Shown: positions 1-9,309, counted from the first letter of the stretch. The stretch: 64,000 nucleotides of DNA from Kordia sp965283645 (GCF_965283645.1 NZ_CBDIPG010000001.1:3844001-3908000), one strand, 5' to 3'. The notes: generated by a model from the letters alone, not told the origin. Made by a program: numbers and translations.

Positions 1-259
1 ATCTGTTCACATCTTGAGAAGTTCCAGAAACTGATGCGTGTCCACCAATTCCTGAAGAAGGATATCCAGCCATTGTTAAACTTGGCGTTGCTACATATTG
101 TACTGGGTCTGCAGATCCTGAATGCTGAACCCATGCGCCACCACTTGCCGCAGTTAAGTCTCCATCTGTCATTCCATAATCAAAGTTCTCTTCCAATACT
201 TGTCCAAAAGACAAAGAGGAAATTAACAATGCAACTAGTAAAAAGTAATTTTTAGTCAT
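1..259 (-). CDS. Secreted protein, N-terminal part (runs off the left edge)
   Basis: Reading the minus strand from the ATG at 257-259 gives 86 codons with no stop up to the window edge, so the C-terminus is missing. The first 19-20 residues (MTKNYFLLVALLISSLSFGQ) are a typical Bacteroidota signal peptide ending SFGQ. The mature part begins VLEENFDYG and is rich in Gly, Ser and Thr, which resembles the start of large secreted or type IX-exported proteins. No catalytic motif is visible. It is the third gene after a TonB receptor and a beta-helix lipoprotein on the same strand, but a terminator and its own promoter-like box lie between. Function unknown. Confidence 0.75.
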   Translation of the reverse strand, partial: MTKNYFLLVALLISSLSFGQVLEENFDYGMTDGDLTAASGGAWVQHSGSADPVQYVATPSLTMAGYPSSGIGGHASVSGTSQDVNR

Positions 260-296
260 ACGTTATATTTTAAACTATTTATAATAATATATGGTG

Positions 297-304
297 CAAA
301 TATA
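297..304 (-). promoter_or_regulatory. Bacteroidota -7 promoter box
   Basis: CAAATATA on the plus strand reads TATATTTG on the minus strand and fits the TAnnTTTG consensus. It lies 38 bases upstream of the ATG at 259. No clear -33 TTG was found at the expected spacing. Confidence 0.45.
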
Positions 305-391
305 CAAAAGAAGCTGAATTATAGAAGCCAACTTACGTAATTATACGTTGTTTTAACCATTTGATAACAAAAGCATTAATGTGTTCATAGC

Positions 392-422
392 AAAAAACGC
401 CTTCCGATAAGAAGGCGTTTTT
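392..422 (-). terminator. Rho-independent terminator of the beta-helix lipoprotein gene
   Basis: A perfect stem (AAAACGCCTTC paired with GAAGGCGTTTT) has a six-base loop. On the minus strand it is flanked by a T run and sits about 20 bases after the stop of the gene ending at 445. Confidence 0.85.
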
Positions 423-444
423 AATTTTTATACTTTTTTTGAAA

Positions 445-1644
445 TTAGTTTCCTACAGTCCAGCCAGCTCCCCAAGTTGAGTAGTCAGTTCCAGTTCCGT
501 TTCCGTCACCAGTGATTAAGTCAGCATCTGTAAATGTAACTCCCGTATCATTTTTAACTTTTAATGTGATGTCTGTGAATAAGATATCAGTAACAGAAGT
601 TTCGCCACTAGTAACTCCAGCACCAGTTGGGCTATCAGTTGCGTTTCCGTCTAAGTCAAACCCTTCACCGTATCCTTCTAAAACTACATTGTTAAATGTT
701 GCTCTTGTACCAGCTCTTAAACGAATAGCTTCACTGCTAGTTGCAGATCCTAAACCTACAATTGTTAGGTTATTTACTGTTGGGTTAGAGAAGTAAATTG
801 GGCTAGAGTTGTTTCCGATATCAGTATTAAAACCATCAGCTTCAATTCCTTTGTCATGATCAGCTCCATGCTTTACATATGCATTTGTAATTGTTCCTGT
901 ATATCCTTCTGTCCAGTCAATAGAATCGTCTTGTGCATTGACAACAGAAATGTAATCAGCATTTACAGTTCCACCAAAGAACTCAAAACCATCATCTTTT
1001 CCTTCAAATACTTGCACGTATTCAACAGTTGTTCCATTTCCAACTCCGTAGAAAGAAACGCCATTGTTTTCTGATTGTCCATCTGCAGAACCACCAGAAT
1101 ATTGTACACGTACATAACGTAAGATTCCTGAGTTGTCCGTAGTATCAGTTCCTCCGTAAGGTAAACTAGCAATTTCAGAAGTAGCAGTTGCGTTTCCTGC
1201 AACAGAGTTGATAGGCGCGTCTCCTAATAAGATTAAACCTCCCCAATCTCCAGCAGCTGGTGCAGAAGCATTCGATGTAAATACGATTGGGCAATCAGCA
1301 GTTCCTTGTGCGTCAATTTTAGCTCCTTGAGAGATAGCTATATATACATCAGATCCAGCAGCTAACGCTTCAATTGTCATACATGGAGGAATTGTTAATG
1401 TCGTTCCTGATGCCATGATTAAAGATCCATTTACAACATAGTTGTTGTTTGCGTCTAATGTTAAATCTTCAGTATATGTTCCTGATAAGAAAATTGTATT
1501 TCCAGTTGTTCCACCACCTGGGTTTGTTGTGTTGTTTGTTACACTGTTGTCAGTTATGTTTATATCTGCAGTGTCGTCTGTTGCACAAGAAGTCATAACT
1601 AATGCTCCTAAAAGTGCGAATCCAAATATTAAGCGATTTTTCAT
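445..1644 (-). CDS. Secreted lipoprotein with a right-handed beta-helix
   Basis: 399 residues. The signal ends in a lipobox (VMTSCA, Cys at about residue 20), so a lipid-anchored protein is expected. A Thr/Asn/Gly-rich linker at about 25-50 is followed by repeated short strands with turn motifs (for example DWGGLILLGDA, EYVQVFEGKDDGFEFFGG, DGFNTDIGNN) typical of a parallel beta-helix. It lies 39 bases downstream of a TonB-dependent receptor on the same strand and is probably co-transcribed with it. Homologues in this phylum are sometimes called 'multidrug transporter', which the sequence does not support because it has no membrane helices. A surface substrate-capture partner of the receptor is inferred. 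The substrate is unknown. Confidence 0.8.
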   Translation of the reverse strand: MKNRLIFGFALLGALVMTSCATDDTADINITDNSVTNNTTNPGGGTTGNTIFLSGTYTEDLTLDANNNYVVNGSLIMASGTTLTIPPCMTIEALAAGSDVYIAISQGAKIDAQGTADCPIVFTSNASAPAAGDWGGLILLGDAPINSVAGNATATSEIASLPYGGTDTTDNSGILRYVRVQYSGGSADGQSENNGVSFYGVGNGTTVEYVQVFEGKDDGFEFFGGTVNADYISVVNAQDDSIDWTEGYTGTITNAYVKHGADHDKGIEADGFNTDIGNNSSPIYFSNPTVNNLTIVGLGSATSSEAIRLRAGTRATFNNVVLEGYGEGFDLDGNATDSPTGAGVTSGETSVTDILFTDITLKVKNDTGVTFTDADLITGDGNGTGTDYSTWGAGWTVGN

Positions 1645-1683
1645 TTTTTTGTGTGTTTAAGTTGTACTGTTTTATTGTATTTG

Positions 1684-4521
1684 TTAAAATTTATATTTTA
1701 ATTGTAATCCTATGTTTCTTCCTCTATCGTAGTTAGAAACCCCTTTTCCATTTGTTGATGTTACTAGTACATCTCCACCAGAAGTTTCACGAACGTATTT
1801 TACTTTTGGGTTTAGTAAGTTTTTAACACTGAAGTTAATTTCAAAGTTTTCTGTGATTTCATTTTTCATGATAAAATCTAATGTTGGAACCGCCTTTTCA
1901 ATGATGTTTCCTAATTGTCCAGATCCCAAGGCGTCAATTCTGTCTGAGAAATACGAGAATACTAAGTTTCCTGTTGGTTTGTAACTTCCAAATGTTGGAG
2001 AGTAACTTACATCTGCGTTTAAGATGAATGGTGAAGCTCCTTGTAATTGTTCCGAGCTGTTTCTAAAGTTTACACTGTATGTTCCTTGAATTACATCAAA
2101 TAAATCTTGCTCTGTGTGCATGATTGTAGTGTTCAATCCTGCAGAAAGTAATGTTTCTTCGTTTTCGTCTTGTAATAAGTTTTTTCTAATTTCAATTTCA
2201 ATTCCGTATACATCTGCTTTTTCTCCAGTTCTGAAATAACGTTGTGTTCCTGTTGCATCAAAAGCAACTACTCGGTTTACAGGATCAGAGATTTGTTTCG
2301 CGAAAGCAGATACAGAGAAGATTTCTCCTTTTCCAAAGAACCATTCGTATTTTAAATCAAAGTTTAATACGTTAGAATATGCTACATCTGATACATTGAT
2401 AAAGTCTGGATTGCTTGATCCTAGTAAGTCTGGATTACCACCAATTCTGTTTGTTACATCAATGTATACAAAAGGAGCCGTTTCTTTAAATTCAGGTAAT
2501 GAAACCGTTCTACTTGCAGAGAAACGTAAGTTTTGCTCTTCAGTGAGTGCATATCTAATATTTAAACTTGGTAAGAAGAAGTTTTCGTAAGCACTTGCTG
2601 TGGCATTTCCGCTGTTTCCTAAGTTGATTACGTCGTATTCAATGCTTTGATCAAATGATTCAACTCTAAGTCCTGGAACAATTAGCCATTTTCCTGTTTT
2701 TATTTCTGCATTTCCGTATCCAGCAAATAAGTCTAAGTTTCCTTGGTATGTGTTTTCCGGACTTCCAGGTCTGTTTGTGTTACTTAATCCTGGCAATGAA
2801 TTGATTACTTTTATTTCATAAATCCCGCCAGAAGTTAAGTTTAAGTTTGTAGGCGTAAATACACTATTTAAGCCATTTACATCCGTAATTGCAAAGTCAG
2901 AATCTACAATATCATATCCGTAACGAATGTTTTCAAAGTTACGTTCTTTGCTTCTTGCATTGTACCCAAAGTTTAGTTTGAAGTTTTCGTTTGCTTCATA
3001 ATTTAGGTTTAAACGCCCATTAAATTCTGTATCATCAATATCTTGGAAATAACGTTGGTTGTCATAATCTACGTTACTAAAGAATGTTGGATTTGTTGTT
3101 GGATCAGCGTCTAACGCAAATTGATAATTTTCAATACTAATACGCTTACGATCTGGTTGTTTTGCATATACAACGTTGTAACCAGCCGCCCAATCTAGTT
3201 CAAATTTACCTGATTTATGGTTACCAATTAGTTGGTTTACATATACTTGGTTTTGATCAAATTGTGCATTCATCTGATAAAAACCTTCATCAGTATTTAA
3301 AATGGCATCTCTGTTTCTACCTTTTCCATCAACACCAAAATATCCAACTTCGTTTGTAGAACTGTTGATGAATAATGAATTAAATTTTAATTTATTTTTA
3401 TCATCAATTTTATAATTTACAGTTCCCATGGCAGTTGTGGTTGTACTGTATTCAAATTCTTCAGCAGCGCCAAATGTTTTCTTTTCTACTGTAGTAAAGT
3501 CAGTTGCTTCACCACTTCTGTATTCATATCCGTTTTCAAAAGAAACAGTTCCAAATAGACTTAAACGTGATCCGTTTTCGAAATCAAATGATTTTCCAGC
3601 TGAAGCTCCAAAACTTATATTGATTGGTGTGCTTACATCTTCTGGGTCAATTCCGTGTGATAAAATCACAGCAAACGGATTTTGGTTATGTCTTGCATAA
3701 TCTCCAAAAAATCCAGAACCTTCACTTTTTACAAAGTTTTCTCCAATTGCATTTGTATTTACACTTGTTCCTACAAATACATCAAAAAATCCTTTTCCTT
3801 TATATTCTTTCGAATCAATATTTACGTTTCCAGCGGCAAAATCTCCGTATTGTTTAGAAGAATATGCTTTACTAATAGATACATTTTCAATTACATCAGA
3901 AGAAAATAAACTCAATTCAATGTTTTTCTTATTAATATCATTTGCAGGCAATGGCAATCCGTTGAACGTTGTATTCAAATACCGATCACCCAATCCACGT
4001 ACATACACATTGCTTGATCCTTCTTGTTTTGAAACTCCAGATATTTTAGAAACCGCTCCTGCTGCATCTCCAACACCTTTCTTAGCCAATTCTTCAGCTC
4101 CAATACTTTGTTTAATATCAACAGCTTTCTTTTGTTCTAATAACAAAGCCGCTTCAGATACTTTACGTGTTGTTGCAGTAATTACAACTGCATCTAAACT
4201 TGCTGCATTGGCACCTAAAATAATATCTACCGTTGTAATTTTCCCAGGGTTTACAATTACATTAGGAACTTCTCTTGTTTCGTATCCAACAAAACTAAAT
4301 ACCAATGTATAGGTTCCTGGTGCTACATTCGGAATTTGGTATAAACCATCAAAATCAGAAGTTGTCCCTTTTGTTGTTCCTTTAATAGAAACATTGGCAA
4401 ATGGTAAAGGATCATTGTTAACTTCTTTATCTTGCACTTTTCCGGCAATAGTTCCGTTTTGTGCATATCCTAAAAAACAAGTTATTAATAGGAGAATCGT
4501 AAATGTAATTTTTTGTCTCAT
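1684..4521 (-). CDS. TonB-dependent outer-membrane receptor with carboxypeptidase-regulatory-like domain
   Basis: 945 residues. A signal peptide (ending GYAQ) is followed by a CarboxypepD_reg-like domain at about 23-110 (GTIAGKVQDKE, FANVSIKGTTKGTTSDFDG, FSFVGYETREV). A plug domain follows at about 125-250 (DAAGAVSKISGVSKQEGSSN, YVRGLGDRYLNTTFNGLPLP) and then a 22-strand-type barrel ending in an aromatic residue (LQLKYKF). It lacks a SusD neighbour, so it is not a SusCD pair. The nearest partner is the beta-helix lipoprotein downstream. It is divergent from a PhoB/PhoR-like pair across 222 bases, which suggests control by that pair. TonB-driven import of an unidentified nutrient is inferred. 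Confidence 0.92.
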   Translation of the reverse strand: MRQKITFTILLLITCFLGYAQNGTIAGKVQDKEVNNDPLPFANVSIKGTTKGTTSDFDGLYQIPNVAPGTYTLVFSFVGYETREVPNVIVNPGKITTVDIILGANAASLDAVVITATTRKVSEAALLLEQKKAVDIKQSIGAEELAKKGVGDAAGAVSKISGVSKQEGSSNVYVRGLGDRYLNTTFNGLPLPANDINKKNIELSLFSSDVIENVSISKAYSSKQYGDFAAGNVNIDSKEYKGKGFFDVFVGTSVNTNAIGENFVKSEGSGFFGDYARHNQNPFAVILSHGIDPEDVSTPINISFGASAGKSFDFENGSRLSLFGTVSFENGYEYRSGEATDFTTVEKKTFGAAEEFEYSTTTTAMGTVNYKIDDKNKLKFNSLFINSSTNEVGYFGVDGKGRNRDAILNTDEGFYQMNAQFDQNQVYVNQLIGNHKSGKFELDWAAGYNVVYAKQPDRKRISIENYQFALDADPTTNPTFFSNVDYDNQRYFQDIDDTEFNGRLNLNYEANENFKLNFGYNARSKERNFENIRYGYDIVDSDFAITDVNGLNSVFTPTNLNLTSGGIYEIKVINSLPGLSNTNRPGSPENTYQGNLDLFAGYGNAEIKTGKWLIVPGLRVESFDQSIEYDVINLGNSGNATASAYENFFLPSLNIRYALTEEQNLRFSASRTVSLPEFKETAPFVYIDVTNRIGGNPDLLGSSNPDFINVSDVAYSNVLNFDLKYEWFFGKGEIFSVSAFAKQISDPVNRVVAFDATGTQRYFRTGEKADVYGIEIEIRKNLLQDENEETLLSAGLNTTIMHTEQDLFDVIQGTYSVNFRNSSEQLQGASPFILNADVSYSPTFGSYKPTGNLVFSYFSDRIDALGSGQLGNIIEKAVPTLDFIMKNEITENFEINFSVKNLLNPKVKYVRETSGGDVLVTSTNGKGVSNYDRGRNIGLQLKYKF

Positions 4522-4664
4522 CTAGGTTTTTATTTCACAGGCAAAGAAATAGGAGAGGTGTAAAGATGGTGTTACTTGCAGGTTAAAACTTTGTAATATG
4601 TATGTTAGGTTAACGTTATCATATTAAATGAGTGTTAACTGCTTTCATTATTTAATTTTATCTT

Positions 4665-4672
4665 TACTTTTG
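4665..4672 (+). promoter_or_regulatory. Putative -7 box for the two-component operon
   Basis: TACTTTTG matches TAnnTTTG and lies 71 bases upstream of the response regulator ATG. The 222-base gap shared with the divergent TonB receptor gene contains no other gene. Confidence 0.45.
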
Positions 4673-4743
4673 AAGTGATGTAAAACACACGATTATTGTT
4701 TAATTAAAACAAAATCAACTACTTAAATCTAAACAACACACAG

Positions 4744-5427
4744 ATGAAAAAAAAGGATATTAAAATATTATTGGTTGATGATGAGCCAGATATATTAGAA
4801 ATTGTAGGATACAATTTATCTTCAGAAGGATATCAAATATCAACAGCGGCAAATGGTGTAGAAGCTATTGCAAAAGCAAAAAAAGTAAAACCACATTTAA
4901 TCATTATGGATGTAATGATGCCCGAAATGGACGGAATTGAAGCTTGTGAGAATATCAGAAAAGATACAAATCTTGCAAATACAATTATTACATTTTTAAC
5001 AGCACGTGGTGAAGATTATTCGCAAGTGGCTGGTTTTGATGCAGGCGCAGATGATTATATTACAAAACCCATAAAACCGAAAGTTTTGGTTAGTAAAGTA
5101 AAAGCTTTGTTACGTAGACTTAAAAAAGAAGAAGAAAACGCCCAAATTGTTACGGTTGGTAATATTGTAATCAATAGAGAAGAATACAAAATTGAAAAAG
5201 AAGGTGTAGAAATCATTTTGCCTAGAAAAGAGTTTGAATTACTTTCTTTATTAGCTTCACGTCCTGGAAAAGTATTTAAAAGAGAAGAAATTTTAGATAA
5301 AGTTTGGGGAAATGAAGTTATTGTTGGTGGACGAACTATTGATGTACACATTCGTAAACTACGAGAGAAAATAGGTGAAAACCACTTTAAAACTGTAAAA
5401 GGTGTTGGGTACAAGTATGTACAATAA
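4744..5427 (+). CDS. OmpR/PhoB-family response regulator
   Basis: 227 residues. The receiver domain (about 6-122) has the acidic pair D12-D13, the phosphoacceptor D56 in LIIMDVMMPEMDG, the switch Thr in TFLTARGED and the conserved Lys in YITKPIKP. A winged-helix Trans_reg_C domain (about 133-226) follows, with RKEFELLSLLASRPGKVFKR and TIDVHIRKLREKIG and the usual terminal GVGYKY. The kinase starts three bases after its stop, so this is a two-gene operon. It resembles PhoB/RprY-type regulators. Phosphate control is plausible but not shown. The divergent TonB receptor is the obvious candidate target. Confidence 0.93.
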   Translation: MKKKDIKILLVDDEPDILEIVGYNLSSEGYQISTAANGVEAIAKAKKVKPHLIIMDVMMPEMDGIEACENIRKDTNLANTIITFLTARGEDYSQVAGFDAGADDYITKPIKPKVLVSKVKALLRRLKKEEENAQIVTVGNIVINREEYKIEKEGVEIILPRKEFELLSLLASRPGKVFKREEILDKVWGNEVIVGGRTIDVHIRKLREKIGENHFKTVKGVGYKYVQ

Positions 5428-5430
5428 TAT

Positions 5431-6474
5431 ATGGCAAGAAAACTTAAAAAATCTTATAAATTTGCTTTACGATCGTCGTTATATATCACACTATTTACAA
5501 CGTTGACCTTAATTGCATTGCTTTACTTTTTCGGTATCACAAATTTTGTGATACCTATGCTGTTCATGGCAATCTGTTTTATATTTTGCTTCTTCATCAT
5601 ACAATTTAGAGTAGAACGATTTATCTACAGACGTGTAAAACGAATTTATGATGATGTAACACTGTTAGATGTAAGCGACTTTCAAAATCATCCAATAACT
5701 ACGGATATGGCAACGCTGACTAAAGAAATTGAAAAGTTTGCTACCAATAAGAAATTGGAAATTGAAACCTTAAAAATCAGAGAAAATTACAGAAAAGAGT
5801 TTATCGGAAACGTTTCTCACGAATTAAAAACTCCACTATTTACCGTGCAAGGTTATATTTTAACCTTGTTAGATGGCGCAATGAATGATAAAAATATTCG
5901 TAAAAAATACCTAAACAGAGCAGGAAAAGGTGTTGAACGATTAATCTATATTGTGAAAGATTTAGATATGATTACAAAGCTTGAAGCTGGAGATTTAAAC
6001 CTTCTAATAGAAGACTTTGATATTATTGAATTGGTACAAAGTGTATTTGATTTGTTAGAAATGAAAGCCGCTAAGAAGAAAATTACGTTGGCTTTTGATA
6101 TGAATTATAGCAATCCAATAGTAGTTTCAGCAGATAAAGAACGGATTCAGCAAGTATTAACAAACCTCATTGTAAACTCCATTAAGTACGGACGTGAAAA
6201 TGGTACGACAGAAATAAGTGTTGAAAATTTGATCAGAAACAAAGTCATTATACGTGTTACAGATAATGGTGAAGGAATTGAACAAGAAAACATTCCACGA
6301 TTATTTGAACGTTTTTACCGGGTAGAAAAAAGCCGTGGACGTCAAGAAGGTGGCTCAGGTTTAGGACTTTCCATTGTAAAACATATTATTGAAGCACACA
6401 ACGAAAAAATATATGTAGAAAGCGAATCTGATGTTGGTTCAGAGTTCTCATTTACCTTGGAAAAGACGGAATAA
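5431..6474 (+). CDS. PhoR-like membrane sensor histidine kinase
   Basis: 347 residues. Two adjacent N-terminal membrane helices (about 15-35 and 38-58) leave almost no periplasmic domain. This matches the reduced PhoR type, which senses through a partner or within the membrane. The HisKA H-box carries H130 in NVSHELKTPL. The HATPase has an N-box (QVLTNLIVNSIKYG), a G1 box (VTDNGEGI), an F-box (LFERFYRVE) and a G2 box (GGSGLGLSIVKH). The last 27 bases overlap the convergent glycosyltransferase gene, so no terminator fits between the two. It is the partner of the response regulator immediately upstream. Confidence 0.92.
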   Translation: MARKLKKSYKFALRSSLYITLFTTLTLIALLYFFGITNFVIPMLFMAICFIFCFFIIQFRVERFIYRRVKRIYDDVTLLDVSDFQNHPITTDMATLTKEIEKFATNKKLEIETLKIRENYRKEFIGNVSHELKTPLFTVQGYILTLLDGAMNDKNIRKKYLNRAGKGVERLIYIVKDLDMITKLEAGDLNLLIEDFDIIELVQSVFDLLEMKAAKKKITLAFDMNYSNPIVVSADKERIQQVLTNLIVNSIKYGRENGTTEISVENLIRNKVIIRVTDNGEGIEQENIPRLFERFYRVEKSRGRQEGGSGLGLSIVKHIIEAHNEKIYVESESDVGSEFSFTLEKTE

Positions 6475-7509
6475 ATCTTCGTAATCTTCTGTGTAATTAA
6501 AACTGCTCAAGCCTTTAAAATCTTCAACACGTGCTAATTGATCAATAGAAAAATTATCTTGTGTCGCTGTCGGAACCAACTGTTGTTTTTCCAAGCGTTT
6601 GGCAAGATATTCTTGTTCAAACTGTCCTGGTGTTGGAATAAAAAAGGCTTTCTTTTCTAGCTTTGCCAAGTCCATTACGGTTGTATAACCTGATCGGCTT
6701 AACACCATTGCACTTTCGTTAAATGCTTTTTCGAGTTGTTCGCTTTGCATAAAATTATACACTTCACAATTCAAAAACTGAAAATGCTCTTGTTTGGCTT
6801 CAATCTTCCCGCGAATAAAAATAACTTTTCCAGTAAAGTGTTTCACTTCTTCAAACAGCTTTTCTTCCAACATGGTTCGTTGTGGTTCTGGACCGGATAA
6901 AATGACCATCAAATCATAAACGATTGGCAATTCTTGCGAATGCAAACGACTTAACGGACCAATATATTTTAATGATAAAGAATCGTTCTTAAGATGTCCT
7001 AATTTCCCTGAAAGATTAGGTTTTTTGGCAACATCAGGAACCCAACATTGCGTAAACTTCTTTATAATAATTTGATGAATTTTACTGCTAAACCATGTTG
7101 TTTTTCCACTCAACACATTTAGTTGATGTGTAATAAAAACCGAAGGCACTTTTTTACTATACACACCCAAACGATTGTCTGAGATAATTCCGCAAAAATC
7201 ACGTTCTTTTACAAGTTTCTTTATAATTTTTTTCTCTTTAGAAATGGCTTTCAGCATTTTGGGAGAATCTTTCAGCATTTTCAATTTGAAGTTTTTCCCT
7301 TTCTTAGCATATTCTATTTGATAATCAGGAAGTGTGATGCTTTCTAAATTTGGAAATTCTTTCTGTAATAACTGCAATGCTATACCATCAGAAGCTAGTA
7401 CAGGTATAAAATTACAATCAAGTAAGGCACGTATAATAGGAATGCAACGTGTAGCATGACCCAAACCCCAATTTAGTGGTGCTACAAGAATAGTTTTGGA
7501 ATTCTTCAT
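6448..7509 (-). CDS. MurG-like glycosyltransferase (GT28-type)
   Basis: About 353 residues from the ATG at 7507-7509. The reading frame stays open to 7563, but the extra N-terminus lies ahead of the conserved first strand and is not used here. The N-terminus TILVAPLNWGLGHATRC has the Gly-rich loop and His of GT-B nucleotide-sugar enzymes. The C-terminal half has the donor-site pattern VLSRSGYTTVMDLAKLEKKA then FIPTPGQFEQEYLA, as in MurG or MGDG synthase-like proteins. The acceptor is unknown; a lipid or undecaprenyl-linked sugar is possible. It is convergent with the histidine kinase (27-base overlap) and divergent from trmB. Confidence 0.8.
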   Translation of the reverse strand: MKNSKTILVAPLNWGLGHATRCIPIIRALLDCNFIPVLASDGIALQLLQKEFPNLESITLPDYQIEYAKKGKNFKLKMLKDSPKMLKAISKEKKIIKKLVKERDFCGIISDNRLGVYSKKVPSVFITHQLNVLSGKTTWFSSKIHQIIIKKFTQCWVPDVAKKPNLSGKLGHLKNDSLSLKYIGPLSRLHSQELPIVYDLMVILSGPEPQRTMLEEKLFEEVKHFTGKVIFIRGKIEAKQEHFQFLNCEVYNFMQSEQLEKAFNESAMVLSRSGYTTVMDLAKLEKKAFFIPTPGQFEQEYLAKRLEKQQLVPTATQDNFSIDQLARVEDFKGLSSFNYTEDYEDLFRLFQGK

Positions 7510-7551
7510 AAAATCAAAGATAAGAATATTAGAAGGTCTGCAAGATTTCCT

Positions 7552-7559
7552 TAGTTTTG
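7552..7559 (+). promoter_or_regulatory. Putative -7 box of trmB
   Basis: TAGTTTTG fits TAnnTTTG and lies 22 bases upstream of the GTG start of trmB. Confidence 0.5.
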
Positions 7560-7580
7560 TCAAAATATTAAGAAATTATT

Positions 7581-8255
7581 GTGGGAAGTAAAAACAAACT
7601 CAAACGCTTTCGAGAAAACGATACATTTTCGAATGTAATTCAGCCTACGCGTGAAGAAATTGTAGCCAATGAATTTCCATTTAAAGGAAAATGGAATACG
7701 GATTTTTTTAAAAATGACGCGCCAATTGTATTAGAATTAGGTTGTGGAAAAGGAGAATATAGTGTTGCATTAGCAAAAAAGTTTCCAGAAAAAAACTTTA
7801 TTGGAATTGATATTAAAGGTGCACGATTTTGGCGTGGAGCAAAAACGGCTGTTGAAGATAAAATGAACAATGTAGCTTTTATTAGAACACAAATTGAGCT
7901 AGTTGAAGGTTTATTTGCCGAAAATGAAGTTTCCGAAATTTGGATCACATTTCCCGATCCGCAAATAAAATATAAGCGAACGAAGCATAGAATGACAAAT
8001 GAAGTTTTCTTAGCACGCTACAAAAAAATATTAAATGCAGCAGGAACTGTACACTTAAAAACGGACAGTGAATTTATGCACGGATATACACTTGGACTCT
8101 TGCATGGTGCAGGACACGAGGTTTTATATGCAAACCATGATGTGTATAAAAATGAAGGAAGTCCGGCGGAAGTAACTGAAATTCAAACATTTTATGAGTC
8201 ACAATATTTGGAAGTAAATAAACCTATTACTTATATTCACTTCAAAATTAAGTAA
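7581..8255 (+). CDS. trmB: tRNA (guanine-N7-)-methyltransferase
   Basis: 224 residues with a GTG start. This enzyme makes m7G46 in the tRNA variable loop using S-adenosylmethionine. The SAM-binding fold is clear: VLELGCGKGEYSVALAKKFP, then GIDIKGARFWRGAKTA, then the TrmB signature WITFPDPQIKYKRTKHRMT and LKTDSEFMHGY. Length is normal for the family. Its stop overlaps by one base the start of a LysE-family exporter gene, so the two are likely co-transcribed although their functions are unrelated. Confidence 0.95.
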   Translation: MGSKNKLKRFRENDTFSNVIQPTREEIVANEFPFKGKWNTDFFKNDAPIVLELGCGKGEYSVALAKKFPEKNFIGIDIKGARFWRGAKTAVEDKMNNVAFIRTQIELVEGLFAENEVSEIWITFPDPQIKYKRTKHRMTNEVFLARYKKILNAAGTVHLKTDSEFMHGYTLGLLHGAGHEVLYANHDVYKNEGSPAEVTEIQTFYESQYLEVNKPITYIHFKIK

Positions 8256-8884
8256 TGACCGATTTCATTATTCTCTTTTTTATCACTTTTTCGGCCGCAC
8301 TTTTGGGTGTTGTGCCGCCTGGGTTGATTAATATTACTGCGGCAAAAATAAGCACGCAAAAAGGGAAAATAAATGGTGTCATCTTTTCTGTTGGCGCTTC
8401 GCTAATTGTACTTATTCAAGCATTTATAGCTGTGTTAATTTCAAAATATCTCTATAAGAATAGAGAAGTTATTGATACATTATTAAAAGTTGCTTTAGTC
8501 ATTTTTATCCTATTAGGTATCTACTTTTTTATCATCGCAAAGAAGAAAAAAGAAAAAAGAATCCGAATGGTCAAAGTAAGTAAGAAAAGCAGTTTTTTTA
8601 AAGGAATTTTTCTGGCAACGCTAAATGTCTTACCCATACCATACTTTGCAGGATTAAATGCTTTGTGGAATGTGTCTGGGTTAATGGAATTTACCGTTTC
8701 GTACATCATTATATTTGTTTTAGCGGCAGGTTTGGGAACATTTGCTATGTTGTATATGTATGTTTTTTACTTTGACAAATCGCAATCAAGTTCAGGGAAA
8801 TTCTCAAAACATTCTGATTATATCTTAAGTGTATTAATGCTCGTTTTGGTAATTATTACACTCATTCGTATCTTTTTCAAATAA
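8255..8884 (+). CDS. LysE-family transporter
   Basis: 209 residues with about six hydrophobic helices. The N-terminal helix AALLGVVPPGLINITAAKIS carries the PPG(L/P) motif typical of LysE/RhtB exporters, followed by a small loop rich in Lys/Arg (about 95-110) between the two three-helix halves. The family exports amino acids or related small molecules, but the substrate here is unknown. The ATG overlaps the trmB stop (TAATG). Confidence 0.8.
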   Translation: MTDFIILFFITFSAALLGVVPPGLINITAAKISTQKGKINGVIFSVGASLIVLIQAFIAVLISKYLYKNREVIDTLLKVALVIFILLGIYFFIIAKKKKEKRIRMVKVSKKSSFFKGIFLATLNVLPIPYFAGLNALWNVSGLMEFTVSYIIIFVLAAGLGTFAMLYMYVFYFDKSQSSSGKFSKHSDYILSVLMLVLVIITLIRIFFK

Positions 8885-8896
8885 TAAAAGCATTCA

Positions 8897-9229
8897 ATGA
8901 AACCTGAAAATCAAAACTTTTTTGAACGTGTGTATGAAGTTGCACGTTTAATTCCGTACGGACGTGTTACCAGTTATGGAGCTATTGCCAATTATTTAGG
9001 CGCGGCTAGAAGCGCACGAATGGTTGGTTGGGCAATGAATAGTTCGGGCAAGCATGAAGATGTACATGCACATCGTGTAGTAAACAAAAAAGGCTTGTTG
9101 ACAGGAAAACATCATTTTCAAGGAACAAACCTAATGCAACAATTATTAGAAAGTGAAGGTGTTGAGGTTATTGACAATCAAATTCAAAATCTTGAAAAAC
9201 ACTTTTGGGATCCTGCGAAAGAATTGTAA
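8897..9229 (+). CDS. Alkyltransferase-like (ATL/MGMT-family) DNA-binding protein
   Basis: 110 residues corresponding to the C-terminal DNA-binding domain of O6-alkylguanine-DNA alkyltransferases. The helix-turn-helix region IPYGRVTSYGAIANYLGAAR and the Arg finger (SARMVGWAMN) are present. The alkyl-acceptor PCHRV box is replaced by HAHRV, so the reactive Cys is missing. This is the hallmark of ATL proteins, which bind alkylated guanine and hand it to nucleotide excision repair. It lies 12 bases after the LysE gene and is probably in the same transcript. The adjacent minus-strand peptide gene is convergent. Confidence 0.88.
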   Translation: MKPENQNFFERVYEVARLIPYGRVTSYGAIANYLGAARSARMVGWAMNSSGKHEDVHAHRVVNKKGLLTGKHHFQGTNLMQQLLESEGVEVIDNQIQNLEKHFWDPAKEL

Positions 9230-9309
9230 AAAAAGAAATCCCTCAAAAACTTAGTCAAAAGCTTCCAAGGGACTCTCAAATTTAAAGAATAACAATTACT
9301 ATCTTTATA

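Noticed and set aside
34..255. Plus-strand open frame of 73 codons at the left edge
   Set aside because: It is antisense to a minus-strand gene with a clear signal peptide; its own translation has no recognisable motif.
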